A stretch of 31,688 bases of DNA from Bacillota bacterium (GCA_023398615.1 JAEWSD010000183.1:1-31688), one strand, 5' to 3'. Positions 16,573-24,220 are shown, numbered from the stretch's first letter. Program-made: numbers and translations. The notes: generated by a model not told the origin, from the sequence alone.

Positions 16573-16601
16573 CACCCTTACTACAGGCAGCAGTAAGGGT
16601 G
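16573..16601 (+). other. Hairpin after the CotF-like pair, possible terminator
   Basis: CACCCTTACT (16573-16582) pairs perfectly with AGTAAGGGTG (16592-16601) across a 9-nt loop. The following bases (AATATATGTT) are not a proper T-run, so termination may be weak or the hairpin may protect the 3' end. Confidence 0.5.
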
Positions 16602-16677
16602 AATATATGTTAACAGCTATTTGCACAAATAAAACTTCTTATTCAAAAGAAAATTGTAGCATCTATTAATATTCCAT

Positions 16678-16723
16678 GAAATTATAATTTCTACTTGATA
16701 TTTTTATTTAAAGAAGGTAAAAT
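16678..16723 (+). promoter_or_regulatory. gap promoter with adjoining palindrome; rest of the 308-bp spacer
   Basis: TTGATA (16695-16700), a 17-bp spacer and TAAAAT (16718-16723) form a good sigma-A promoter. A perfect 14-bp palindrome, GAAATTATAATTTC (16678-16691), ends three bases before the -35 and is a candidate operator. The spacer 16555-16862 also contains the CotF hairpin and a leader of about 130 nt. In the leader GCTGCC (16773-16778) can pair with GGCAGC (16820-16825), leaving the AGGAGG ribosome binding site free. Confidence 0.6.
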
Positions 16724-16862
16724 AAAGAAGGGTTTGAGAAAAATTTGTCAATCCCTGAACACCTGTTTAATAGCTGCCTGCATATATTCTGCATAATAAA
16801 AAACTACATATGAGGCACCGGCAGCATATTATAAAATTTAACAATTAGGAGGAATTATTATC

Positions 16863-17876
16863 ATGGCAGTAAAAGTAGCAATTAATGGTTTTGGACGTAT
16901 TGGACGTCTTGCATTCAGACAGATGTTTGGTGCTGAAGGATATGAGATTGTAGCTATTAACGATTTAACAAATCCTAAAATGCTTGCACATTTATTAAAA
17001 TATGATTCGGCACAAGGCAGATATGAGAAAGCTGATACCGTAGAAGCAAAAGAGTCATCAATCGTTGTAGACGGCAAAGAAATCAAAATCTATGCGGAAG
17101 CCGATGCGAAAAACCTTCCTTGGGGTGAAATCGGTGTTGACGTAGTGCTTGAATGTACCGGCTTCTATGTATCAAAAGCAAAATCCCAGGCTCATATTGA
17201 TGCAGGTGCTAAGAAGGTTGTTATATCCGCTCCGGCCGGAAATGATCTTCCTACCGTTGTTTTCAGCGTAAACGAGAAGACTTTAAAGCCGGAAGATACT
17301 ATTATTTCCGCTGCTTCCTGTACGACAAACTGCTTAGCTCCTATGGCTGACACTTTAAATAAACTGGCACCTATCCAGAAAGGCTTCATGACGACCATTC
17401 ATGCATATACCGGTGATCAGATGGTATTGGACGGACCTCACAGAAAAGGCGATTTAAGAAGAGCACGTGCCGCAGCTGTTAATATTGTTCCCAATTCAAC
17501 CGGTGCCGCAAAAGCTATCGGCCTGGTTATTCCTGAATTAGCAGGCAAATTGGACGGCGCCGCTCAAAGAGTTCCCGTGCCGGCTGGTTCTATCACAGAA
17601 TTAGTATCTGTTGTTAACGGCACCGTTACGGCAGCCGATGTTAATGCAGCAATGAAAGCGGCAAAGAGCGCTTCCTTCGGATATACGGAAGACGAGATCG
17701 TTTCTTCCGATGTTATCGGCATGAGATTCGGTTCCTTATTTGATGCTACACAGACAAAGGTTACCGACCTTGGCAACGGACAGACTTTAGTTAAAACAGT
17801 TTCCTGGTATGATAATGAGAACTCCTATACAAGTCAGATGGTAAGAACAATTAAATATTTTGCAGAATTAGCATAA
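16863..17876 (+). CDS. gap: Glyceraldehyde-3-phosphate dehydrogenase, glycolytic NAD type
   Basis: This 337-residue enzyme oxidises and phosphorylates glyceraldehyde 3-phosphate to 1,3-bisphosphoglycerate. The NAD-binding INGFGRIG (7-14) and Asp34 in AINDLT indicate NAD preference. The catalytic Cys153 in SAASCTTNCLAP and His180 in HAYTGDQ are present. TAGGAGG precedes the ATG. It heads the glycolytic run gap-pgk-tpiA-gpmI. No cggR-type regulator lies upstream. Its codons are AT-richer than those of the following genes, as usual for very highly expressed clostridial genes. Confidence 0.97.
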   Translation: MAVKVAINGFGRIGRLAFRQMFGAEGYEIVAINDLTNPKMLAHLLKYDSAQGRYEKADTVEAKESSIVVDGKEIKIYAEADAKNLPWGEIGVDVVLECTGFYVSKAKSQAHIDAGAKKVVISAPAGNDLPTVVFSVNEKTLKPEDTIISAASCTTNCLAPMADTLNKLAPIQKGFMTTIHAYTGDQMVLDGPHRKGDLRRARAAAVNIVPNSTGAAKAIGLVIPELAGKLDGAAQRVPVPAGSITELVSVVNGTVTAADVNAAMKAAKSASFGYTEDEIVSSDVIGMRFGSLFDATQTKVTDLGNGQTLVKTVSWYDNENSYTSQMVRTIKYFAELA

Positions 17877-17909
17877 AACGAATATCAATTCATATTGATC
17901 CAATTAATG

Positions 17910-17993
17910 GGTCCGGTCTTTGCAAATAAAGTCGAGGAACGTTTACCGAACCCTCTTCGACTTTACGCCAAATGCCGGGCCTGTTTTATTTTT
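17910..17993 (+). terminator. Nested hairpin between gap and pgk, terminator or attenuator
   Basis: An inner 11-bp stem, AAAGTCGAGGA (17928-17938) with TCTTCGACTTT (17954-17964), lies within an outer stem GGTCCGG (17910-17916) with CCGGGCC (17975-17981); each has one G-U pair. The T-rich stretch TGTTTTATTTTT follows. Its place inside the glycolytic run suggests partial termination, lowering pgk-tpiA-gpmI relative to gap. No separate strong promoter for pgk is obvious. Confidence 0.65.
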
Positions 17994-18016
17994 AAATGCT
18001 GAAAGGAGCAACGTAA

Positions 18017-19210
18017 ATGTTAAATAAGAAATCTGTGGATGATATTAATGTAAAAGGAAAAAGAGTATTAGTCAGATGTGATTTTAATGTTCCGTTACAG
18101 GAAGGCAAGATAACGGATGAAAACCGTCTGGTTGCAGCACTTCCCACCATCAAAAAACTGATTCAGGACGGAGGCAGGGTAATCCTTTGCTCTCATCTTG
18201 GAAAACCGAAGGGTGAACCGAAGCCGGAGCTGTCCCTGGCGCCTGTTGCGGCAAGAATGTCGGAACTGCTTGGACAGCCGGTTAAATTTGCTGCCGATGC
18301 GACAGTAGTAGGAGAAAATGCAAAGGCTGCCGTTGCCGCCATGAAGGACGGCGAGGTGGTTCTTCTTGAGAATACCCGTTACAGAGCGGAAGAAACAAAG
18401 AACGGTGAAGCGTTCAGTCAGGAGCTTGCATCTTTGTGTGATATCTTTGTAAACGATGCATTCGGAACGGCACATAGGGCACATTGCTCTAATGTCGGTG
18501 TGACGAAATATGTAGATACTGCGGTTGTAGGTTATCTGATGCAGAAAGAAATTGATTTCCTCGGCAATGCGGTGAATAATCCGGAACGGCCGTTTGTTGC
18601 AATCCTGGGCGGTTCTAAGGTTTCCAGCAAGATCTCCGTAATCGATAACCTGCTTGATAAGGTGGATACCCTGATTATCGGCGGCGGCATGGCATATACC
18701 TTTATGAAGGCCCTCGGCGAGGAGGTAGGTAAATCCTTATTGGAGGAGGATTACCTTGATTATGCAAAGAATATGATAAAGAAAGCGGAAGATAAGGGCG
18801 TTAAATTACTGATTCCTGTCGATACTGTGGCTGCCAGAGAGTTTTCCAATGATGCGGAATATAAGACGGTAGGACGCGGAGGAATTGAACCGGATTGGGA
18901 AGGCTTGGATATCGGCGAGAAGACCTGTGCTTTATATACCGATGCAATTAAGGGTGCTAAAACGGTTGTTTGGAACGGACCGATGGGAGTATTTGAAATG
19001 CCAAACTTTGCAAAGGGTACGATAGCGGTTGCAAAAGCTTTGGCAGAGATCGATGCTACGACCATTATCGGCGGCGGCGATTCGGCGGCGGCAGTTAATA
19101 TCCTGGGATTTGGCGATAAGATGACACATATCTCAACAGGCGGCGGGGCTTCCCTTGAATTCCTTGAGGGCAAAGAGCTTCCGGGTGTTGCGGCAGCAAA
19201 TGATAAATAA
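18017..19210 (+). CDS. pgk: Phosphoglycerate kinase
   Basis: This 397-residue monomeric kinase has the standard length. It transfers phosphate from 1,3-bisphosphoglycerate to ADP. RCDFNVPLQ (from about 22) and SHLGKPKG belong to the N-terminal substrate domain. GGSKVSSKI, GGGMAYTF, the NGPMGVFE segment and the C-terminal GGGDSAAAV and STGGGASLEFLEG belong to the nucleotide domain and hinge. AAAGGAG precedes the ATG. It is the second gene of the glycolytic run, with tpiA 33 bp downstream. Confidence 0.97.
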   Translation: MLNKKSVDDINVKGKRVLVRCDFNVPLQEGKITDENRLVAALPTIKKLIQDGGRVILCSHLGKPKGEPKPELSLAPVAARMSELLGQPVKFAADATVVGENAKAAVAAMKDGEVVLLENTRYRAEETKNGEAFSQELASLCDIFVNDAFGTAHRAHCSNVGVTKYVDTAVVGYLMQKEIDFLGNAVNNPERPFVAILGGSKVSSKISVIDNLLDKVDTLIIGGGMAYTFMKALGEEVGKSLLEEDYLDYAKNMIKKAEDKGVKLLIPVDTVAAREFSNDAEYKTVGRGGIEPDWEGLDIGEKTCALYTDAIKGAKTVVWNGPMGVFEMPNFAKGTIAVAKALAEIDATTIIGGGDSAAAVNILGFGDKMTHISTGGGASLEFLEGKELPGVAAANDK

Positions 19211-19243
19211 CAGTCGGATAAGACAGACTTAAGGAGAACAATT

Positions 19244-19990
19244 ATGCGTAAAAAGATTATTGCAGGTAACTGGAAGATGAATAAGACTCCCAGCGAGACC
19301 GTTACCCTGATAAATGAATTAAAGCCGTTGGTAGTCAGCGAGGAAGCTGACGTAGTATTTTGTGTTCCCGCAGTTTCCTTAACGACTGCCATAGAGACCG
19401 CAAAAGGAACGAACATCCAAATTGGAGCCGAAAACATGTACTATGAGGAAAGCGGCGCATATACGGGTGAGATAGCTCCCAATATGTTAACGGATATCGG
19501 AGTAAAATATGTTATTATAGGACATTCCGAGAGAAGGGAATACTTTGCCGAAACGGATGTTAGCGTGAATAAAAAGGTACTTAAGGCATTCGAACACGGT
19601 ATTACCCCGATTATATGCTGCGGTGAATCCCTTACCCAGAGAGAACAGGGTATTACGATAGATTTTATCCGCCAGCAGATTAAGATTGCATTCTTAAATG
19701 TAACTCCGGATCAGGCTAAGACGGCGGTGATTGCTTATGAGCCGATTTGGGCGATCGGTACCGGCAAGGTGGCAACATCGGAACAGGCTCAGGAGGTCTG
19801 CAAGGCAATCCGTGACTGTATCGCTGAGATTTACGATGCCGCAACCGCGGCGGCCATCCGCATTCAATACGGCGGCAGCGTAACCGCGGCAAGCGCAGCG
19901 GAACTGTTCAACCAGCCGGATATCGACGGCGGCCTGGTCGGCGGCGCAAGCTTAAAGCCTGACTTTGGCAAGATTGTCAATTATAAATAA
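19244..19990 (+). CDS. tpiA: Triosephosphate isomerase
   Basis: This 248-residue TIM barrel interconverts dihydroxyacetone phosphate and glyceraldehyde 3-phosphate. The catalytic residues are Lys11 in GNWKMN, His94 in GHSERR and Glu166 in AYEPIWAIGTGK, the active-site loop. The phosphate-binding C-terminal YGGSV and GGLVGGASL are also present. TAAGGAGAA precedes the ATG. It follows pgk closely, which indicates co-transcription. Confidence 0.97.
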   Translation: MRKKIIAGNWKMNKTPSETVTLINELKPLVVSEEADVVFCVPAVSLTTAIETAKGTNIQIGAENMYYEESGAYTGEIAPNMLTDIGVKYVIIGHSERREYFAETDVSVNKKVLKAFEHGITPIICCGESLTQREQGITIDFIRQQIKIAFLNVTPDQAKTAVIAYEPIWAIGTGKVATSEQAQEVCKAIRDCIAEIYDAATAAAIRIQYGGSVTAASAAELFNQPDIDGGLVGGASLKPDFGKIVNYK

Positions 19991-20001
19991 TTAATTATCA
20001 T

Positions 20002-20034
20002 CATAGATGTGGTGCATAACCGCATCTATGGTTT
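20002..20034 (+). terminator. Hairpin with T-run after tpiA
   Basis: CATAGATGTGGT (20002-20013) pairs with ACCGCATCTATG (20019-20030), 12 bp with one U-G pair, around a 5-nt loop, followed by GTTTT. This would give some termination between tpiA and gpmI. Confidence 0.6.
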
Positions 20035-20053
20035 TGCCTGTAACAGGGGTAGG

Positions 20054-20093
20054 CAAGTTTTGCGCTTGCATACGAAAACTTGGAATGCGCAAA
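20054..20093 (+). other. Alternative RNA hairpins in the gpmI leader
   Basis: Two mutually exclusive pairings exist. CAAGTTTT (20054-20061) can pair with AAAACTTG (20075-20082), and TTTGCGC (20059-20065) can pair with GCGCAAA (20087-20093). The element lies just before the gpmI ribosome binding site. It could be a regulatory switch or a degenerate dispersed repeat; sequence alone does not tell. Confidence 0.4.
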
Positions 20094-20119
20094 AGAGCTG
20101 CGCAGGAATGGAGATAAAA

Positions 20120-21676
20120 ATGAGAAAAAAGCCTACAGTTTTAATGATATTAGACGGTTATGGATTAAATGACAAGATAGAAGGCAATGCAGTGAAGCTG
20201 GCGAATTCTCCGGTACTTAACAAGCTTATGGCCGAATACCCGTTTGCAGAAGGATATGCAAGCGGCCTGGCGGTAGGGCTTCCGGAAGGGCAGATGGGCA
20301 ATTCGGAAGTCGGCCATCTTAATATGGGAGCAGGAAGGATCATCTATCAGGAACTGACGAGGATCACCAAGGAGATTCAAGATGGGGATTTCTTTGAAAA
20401 CAAGGCTTTGCTGGAAGCAGTTTCCAACTGCAAAAAGTACGGCTCGGACCTGCACCTGTACGGTTTACTGTCGGACGGCGGTGTTCACAGCCATATTACA
20501 CATCTGTACGGGTTGCTTGAGCTGGCAAAAAGACAGGGCTTATCCAATGTTTACGTTCATGCCTTCTTAGACGGCAGAGATACCGCGCCTACCTCCGGTA
20601 AAGGCTTCGCGGAAGAATTAACCGCTAAAATGCAGGAATTGGGTGTTGGTAAGATTGCATCCGTCATGGGACGCTACTATGTAATGGACCGGGATAACAG
20701 ATGGGACAGGGTGGAAAAGGCTTACCGTGCACTGACTTTAGGCAAGGGTGAAACCGCGGAATCCGGAACAGAAGCCATTCAAAAATCCTATGATGCCGGT
20801 GTTAACGATGAATTCGTAGTTCCGACCGTAGTATTGGAGAACGGCAAACCGGTTGCAACGATTAAGGAAAACGATTCCGTAATTTTCTTTAATTTCAGGC
20901 CGGATCGTGCAAGAGAGATCACCAGGGCCTTCTGTGATGATAACTTTGCAGGATTTAAAAGGGATAATGCGGGCAGCGCCGGAAGGATACCGTTAACCTA
21001 CGTATGCTTTTCCGAATATGACGTTACCATAGAGAATAAAATCGTAGCCTTCCATAAGGTTTCGATCCAAAACACATTTGGCGAATTTTTGGCTGCAAAC
21101 CATTTGAAACAGTTAAGACTTGCCGAAACAGAGAAGTATGCACATGTAACCTTCTTCTTTAACGGAGGCGTAGAGATTCCGAATGAGGGAGAGGAAAGAA
21201 TCCTTGTGAATTCCCCAAAAGTGGCCACTTATGATTTACAGCCCGAAATGAGCGCTTATGAAGTCGCAGGGAACCTGGCAGATGCAATCAAGTCATTAAA
21301 ATACGATGTCATTGTTGTAAACTTTGCAAATCCTGATATGGTTGGACATACCGGCATAGAACCTGCCGCAATAAAAGCGGTGGAAGCGGTTGACAAATGC
21401 GTCGGCATGGCTTATGAAGCACTGCTGTCCGTGGACGGTCAGATGTTTATCTGTGCGGATCACGGCAATGCGGAACAATTAATCGACTACACGAACGGGG
21501 AGCCGTTTACCGCCCATACGACGAATCCGGTTCCGTTCATACTGGTAAACTACGATAAGGCGTATGCTCTGAGAGAGGGCGGCTGCCTGGCCGATATCGC
21601 TCCGACCTTAATAGAGATGATGGGAATGAAACAGCCCTCCGAAATGACAGGTAAATCGTTGCTGATTAAAAAATAG
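20120..21676 (+). CDS. gpmI: Cofactor-independent phosphoglycerate mutase (iPGM)
   Basis: This 518-residue, manganese-dependent enzyme of the alkaline phosphatase superfamily interconverts 3- and 2-phosphoglycerate. The metal-binding LDGYG (Asp12) and the phosphoserine Ser62 in GQMGNSEVGHLNMG are present, as are the C-terminal metal ligands in CADHGNAEQ and AHTTNPVPF. The frame is open from 20009, but that extension covers a hairpin-rich spacer. The ATG at 20120 with a GGAGA site gives the usual MRKKPTVLMILDG start. In many Firmicutes eno follows; here secG does, behind its own promoter. Confidence 0.96.
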   Translation: MRKKPTVLMILDGYGLNDKIEGNAVKLANSPVLNKLMAEYPFAEGYASGLAVGLPEGQMGNSEVGHLNMGAGRIIYQELTRITKEIQDGDFFENKALLEAVSNCKKYGSDLHLYGLLSDGGVHSHITHLYGLLELAKRQGLSNVYVHAFLDGRDTAPTSGKGFAEELTAKMQELGVGKIASVMGRYYVMDRDNRWDRVEKAYRALTLGKGETAESGTEAIQKSYDAGVNDEFVVPTVVLENGKPVATIKENDSVIFFNFRPDRAREITRAFCDDNFAGFKRDNAGSAGRIPLTYVCFSEYDVTIENKIVAFHKVSIQNTFGEFLAANHLKQLRLAETEKYAHVTFFFNGGVEIPNEGEERILVNSPKVATYDLQPEMSAYEVAGNLADAIKSLKYDVIVVNFANPDMVGHTGIEPAAIKAVEAVDKCVGMAYEALLSVDGQMFICADHGNAEQLIDYTNGEPFTAHTTNPVPFILVNYDKAYALREGGCLADIAPTLIEMMGMKQPSEMTGKSLLIKK

Positions 21677-21710
21677 AAATAATCAGTACTTATACTTGTA
21701 CAAAAAACAG

Positions 21711-21739
21711 TTGAATTCTCAGTAATTATATGTTAAAAT
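21711..21739 (+). promoter_or_regulatory. Sigma-A-type promoter of secG
   Basis: TTGAAT (21711-21716), a 17-bp spacer and TAAAAT (21734-21739) lie 25 bp before the secG start. Confidence 0.6.
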
Positions 21740-21764
21740 TACGATTGAAGCTTTAGGAGGTGTA

Positions 21765-22004
21765 ATGATGGCAGTATTAAAGATACTTGTAACAATCATA
21801 TATTGTCTTATATGTATCGCGTTAGTTATTGTTGTTTTAATGCAGGAAGGCAAATCGGCAGGACTTTCGGGAACCATTAACGGTATGGCGGATACCTATT
21901 GGGGCAAGAACAAGGGACGTTCTATGGAGGGCGCTTTACAGAAGTTTACAAAGGCGCTTGCCGTTGGGTTTATTGTTCTTTCTGTTGTACTTAATTTGCT
22001 TTAA
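21765..22004 (+). CDS. secG: SecG, preprotein translocase subunit
   Basis: This 79-residue protein has two membrane segments (about 5-26 and 56-77) joined by a polar loop with the SecG signature VLMQEGKSAGLSGTI. SecG joins SecY and SecE in the plasma-membrane export channel and helps SecA-driven transport. Two adjacent ATG codons follow the AGGAGG: 21765 at 4 nt spacing and 21768 at 7 nt. The second may well be the real start. secG commonly precedes rnr and smpB in Firmicutes; here they are 2.5 kb away because of an insert. Confidence 0.93.
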   Translation: MMAVLKILVTIIYCLICIALVIVVLMQEGKSAGLSGTINGMADTYWGKNKGRSMEGALQKFTKALAVGFIVLSVVLNLL

Positions 22005-22022
22005 ATATGAAAAGATAGACCG

Positions 22023-22053
22023 GGACACTCTGCATGGCAGGGTGTCCTTTTTT
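22023..22053 (+). terminator. Rho-independent terminator of secG
   Basis: GGACACTCTG (22023-22032) pairs with CAGGGTGTCC (22038-22047), with one G-U pair and a 5-nt loop, followed by six T residues (22048-22053). Confidence 0.88.
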
Positions 22054-22087
22054 ATCGTATAGGAAAGTTCGTCCTATACGATAAAAA
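22049..22087. repeat. Perfect 16-bp inverted repeat at the secG/MFS border
   Basis: The arms 22049-22064 (TTTTTATCGTATAGGA) and 22072-22087 are perfect reverse complements around a 7-nt loop; the left arm begins inside the secG terminator's T-run. Neither direction ends in a T-run after the stem, so it is not a textbook terminator. It marks one edge of the segment that separates secG from rnr, so a dispersed repeat or a scar of insertion is possible. Confidence 0.65.
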
Positions 22088-22111
22088 GCGCTCCGCTGTG
22101 GCAACGTAATC

Positions 22112-23281
22112 TTACTTAACTCTTTTTGCCAGTAAGGGTATCAGCAGCAATTGGAAGAATCCCAGCAGCAGGAAGGTTTTGTGCAAACCGATTATTTCTG
22201 CCGTAAATCCCGTAACGGGGAAAATAACTATCATCATACAGGAAAAGAGCATGCTGCTGACGGAAAGGATCGTTGCTCTTTGTTCGGAAGGTATCAGTCG
22301 GTTCAGGGAATCGGACTGTATCGGATACAGCATGGCATTCATGAAGCCGCTTACCGCAAAAAATACTACGGCTGCATTCAGATGGTGCAGGTACAGTCCC
22401 ATAATGGAAATTCCCATAAATAACGAGGAAAGATACTTTGTTGCACCTCTGAACCGGTTCTGGATCAGGTTGCAGCTTATGGCGCCGGTACAGGAAAGCA
22501 GGCTTCCAATAAGCATTATTATACTGATATGTATTTTGTTCAAGCCGTAATCATTAAAATATTTTTGGCTGTAAAAGAACATAACAGTATAGAAAGTAAA
22601 GGTGATCGGATAGTAAAGCAGGATACTCTGAACCTTCCTGTTTCCCCGCAGTGTGCTGCCGCATTCCTTAAAGTGATACAGAACCCCTTTTCTCACGGTA
22701 TTTATATTGCCTTCGGAAATGTATTCCGGTTCCCGGAACAGGAAAGCAGGCAGCATGGAAAGCAGGGTGACTACCGCTGCCGTCAGGTAGCAGGCAAGAT
22801 AGGAATATTCAGACAAGATTCCGCCGATGCAGGTCGAAAGTCCCTGTGATGCTTCTATGATTACGTTTAAGCGCCCGTTTACGGTAAGGTATTCTGCTTC
22901 CTTGCCGGTTAGTTTCATGCTGTCATAAACGAGTGCTTCTTCGGAACCGGAATTCAGGTTGTAGCCCCAGGCACTAAAGACAAATGCGGCCGCAAAGCCT
23001 GCAAATCCGTTTGAAAGCAGCATAAGCAGGCAGGAGAGGAGGCTGCATATCCTGCCTGCAATCAAAATTCTTTTTCTTCCGAAGAGATCGGCAAGGGCCC
23101 CTGTCGGAAGCTCCGATAGAAAGCCTGTGATATGAAAGACGGCTTCCAGGATTCCGACCTGCCAGAGCGGCAGCCCTTTATAGATCAGATACAGAACCCA
23201 GACCGCACTCGTCAGATCCGTATTTTTCAGGAAACAGTAAAGGTAATCCAATCGTACATTTCTTTTTAATTTATCATTCAT
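22112..23281 (-). CDS. MFS-family transporter, probable drug efflux
   Basis: This 389-residue membrane protein has about twelve hydrophobic segments and the MFS motif A region PTGALADLFGRKRIL after the second segment. It has the length and layout of drug:H+ antiporter-type MFS proteins, which are often resistance pumps; the substrate is unknown. The frame is open further upstream to 23365, but GGAGTTACC precedes the ATG at 23281, giving MNDKLKRNVRLDYL. It is the only minus-strand gene within secG-rnr-smpB. A small leader ORF and a ribosome-binding-site-masking element lie upstream. Confidence 0.88.
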   Translation of the reverse strand: MNDKLKRNVRLDYLYCFLKNTDLTSAVWVLYLIYKGLPLWQVGILEAVFHITGFLSELPTGALADLFGRKRILIAGRICSLLSCLLMLLSNGFAGFAAAFVFSAWGYNLNSGSEEALVYDSMKLTGKEAEYLTVNGRLNVIIEASQGLSTCIGGILSEYSYLACYLTAAVVTLLSMLPAFLFREPEYISEGNINTVRKGVLYHFKECGSTLRGNRKVQSILLYYPITFTFYTVMFFYSQKYFNDYGLNKIHISIIMLIGSLLSCTGAISCNLIQNRFRGATKYLSSLFMGISIMGLYLHHLNAAVVFFAVSGFMNAMLYPIQSDSLNRLIPSEQRATILSVSSMLFSCMMIVIFPVTGFTAEIIGLHKTFLLLGFFQLLLIPLLAKRVK

Positions 23282-23285
23282 TATG

Positions 23286-23397
23286 GTAACTCCTTTTCTT
23301 TGATTGTCAGGCTTTTGTAAAAATTCCTTTTTGTGTCTGTTTATGGCAATAAAAAAACACATCATTCACAGGGAAAGATATGCTTTAAAGGAGTTAC
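23286..23397 (-). promoter_or_regulatory. Candidate translational attenuator: anti-Shine-Dalgarno pairing before the MFS gene
   Basis: On the minus-strand transcript, GTAACTCCTTT (23397 down to 23387) is perfectly complementary over 11 nt to AAAGGAGTTAC (23296 down to 23286), which contains the ribosome binding site of the MFS gene. Folding would hide that site. A 31-codon ORF with a strong ribosome binding site ends 35 nt before the first arm. This layout is that of translational attenuators of resistance genes such as erm and cat. The competing anti-antiterminator helix is not clear (only a 5-bp GTTAC/GTAAC option is visible). Confidence 0.45.
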
Positions 23398-23432
23398 TGC
23401 GATATTTGCCGGAAAACGAGGTAACGGTTCTC

Positions 23433-23528
23433 TTAAAAATAGGCGCAATAATCCCGTAATCTGTCAAATGTGTTTGTTTTTGACAATGCGCTGCTGCTGC
23501 AAACGGGCATATAGCCTAAACCGTTCAT
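23433..23528 (-). CDS. Candidate 31-residue leader peptide upstream of the MFS gene
   Basis: On the minus strand an ATG at 23528 follows AAAAGGAGG with 7-nt spacing, and a 31-codon frame (starting MNGLGYMPVCSSSALSK) runs to TAA. The ribosome binding site is as good as that of any gene in the window. It lies 152 bp before the MFS start in the same direction. A TTGACG/TAAGCT pair with a 17-bp spacer (23588 down to 23560) could be its promoter. I do not recognise the peptide; a stalling leader peptide is the main hypothesis and a small functional protein the alternative. Confidence 0.45.
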   Translation of the reverse strand: MNGLGYMPVCSSSALSKTNTFDRLRDYCAYF

Positions 23529-23624
23529 TTCCTGTCCTCCTTTTACTTCATTATGTATTAGCTTATCATGCTCCGCCTGATCCGTCAATAAGGGAATGAT
23601 ACTACAAAATAGCAATACTGCATC

Positions 23625-23653
23625 TTGATAGTTAATAAAAAATGTACTATAGT
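23625..23653 (+). promoter_or_regulatory. Sigma-A-type promoter of the GNAT gene
   Basis: TTGATA (23625-23630), a 17-bp spacer and TATAGT (23648-23653) lie about 80 bp before the acetyltransferase start and face away from the MFS leader. The 453-bp spacer 23282-23734 thus holds divergent control regions plus the candidate leader ORF. Confidence 0.6.
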
Positions 23654-23734
23654 TAAGAAATAGCTGCGGCGGGCAGGGAGGAGTCTGTCTGGTCCGGCCA
23701 TATCGTTTATTTCAGCAGATAAAGGAGAATCAGT

Positions 23735-24220
23735 ATGGAGATTCAGGTAAGAAGGTATTCCAAACAGGATATTCCTGCAATGGTTGACATTTGGAACCGG
23801 ATTGTGGAAGCTGCCAATGCGTTTCCGCAAATGGAAAAATTGAATATCGAATATGCAAAAGCATTCTTTGATGCCCAGACATTTACCGCGGTAGCGTCAG
23901 GAGATGACAAAATTCTGGGATTATATATTCTGCATCCGAACAATGTGGGCAGGTGCGGTCATATTGCAAATTCTTCCTATGCGGTTGATTCCCGGTATCG
24001 CGGATACCATATCGGGGAACGCCTAGTCCGGCATTCTATGGAGATGGGAAAAGCCTCCGGTTTTAAACTTCTGCAGTTTAATGCCGTAGTAAGTTCAAAT
24101 GCAGGCGCAATTCATCTGTATGAAAAAATCGGTTTTCATAAGGCAGGAACCATTCCGGGAGGATATTTGCTTGGAAACGGGAAATACGAGGATATCATCA
24201 TATTTTACATTGATCTGTAA
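23735..24220 (+). CDS. GNAT-family N-acetyltransferase
   Basis: This 161-residue single-domain protein has the GNAT fold signatures: SSYAVDSRYRGYHIGERLV (acetyl-CoA-binding motif A region, about 83-101) and the C-terminal AGAIHLYEKIGFHKAG. It would transfer acetyl from acetyl-CoA to an amine; the substrate cannot be read from the sequence. AAAGGAG precedes the ATG. It is divergent from the MFS transporter, and the two form the insert between secG and rnr. A joint detoxification role is possible but unproven. Confidence 0.88.
   Translation: MEIQVRRYSKQDIPAMVDIWNRIVEAANAFPQMEKLNIEYAKAFFDAQTFTAVASGDDKILGLYILHPNNVGRCGHIANSSYAVDSRYRGYHIGERLVRHSMEMGKASGFKLLQFNAVVSSNAGAIHLYEKIGFHKAGTIPGGYLLGNGKYEDIIIFYIDL

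Noticed and set aside
20009..20119. 37-codon N-terminal extension of gpmI
   Set aside because: It covers a hairpin-rich spacer and reads through it; the start at 20120 has a ribosome binding site and gives the family N-terminus.
22151..22849. Plus-strand frames within the MFS gene
   Set aside because: They are shadows of a clear twelve-segment membrane protein on the minus strand.
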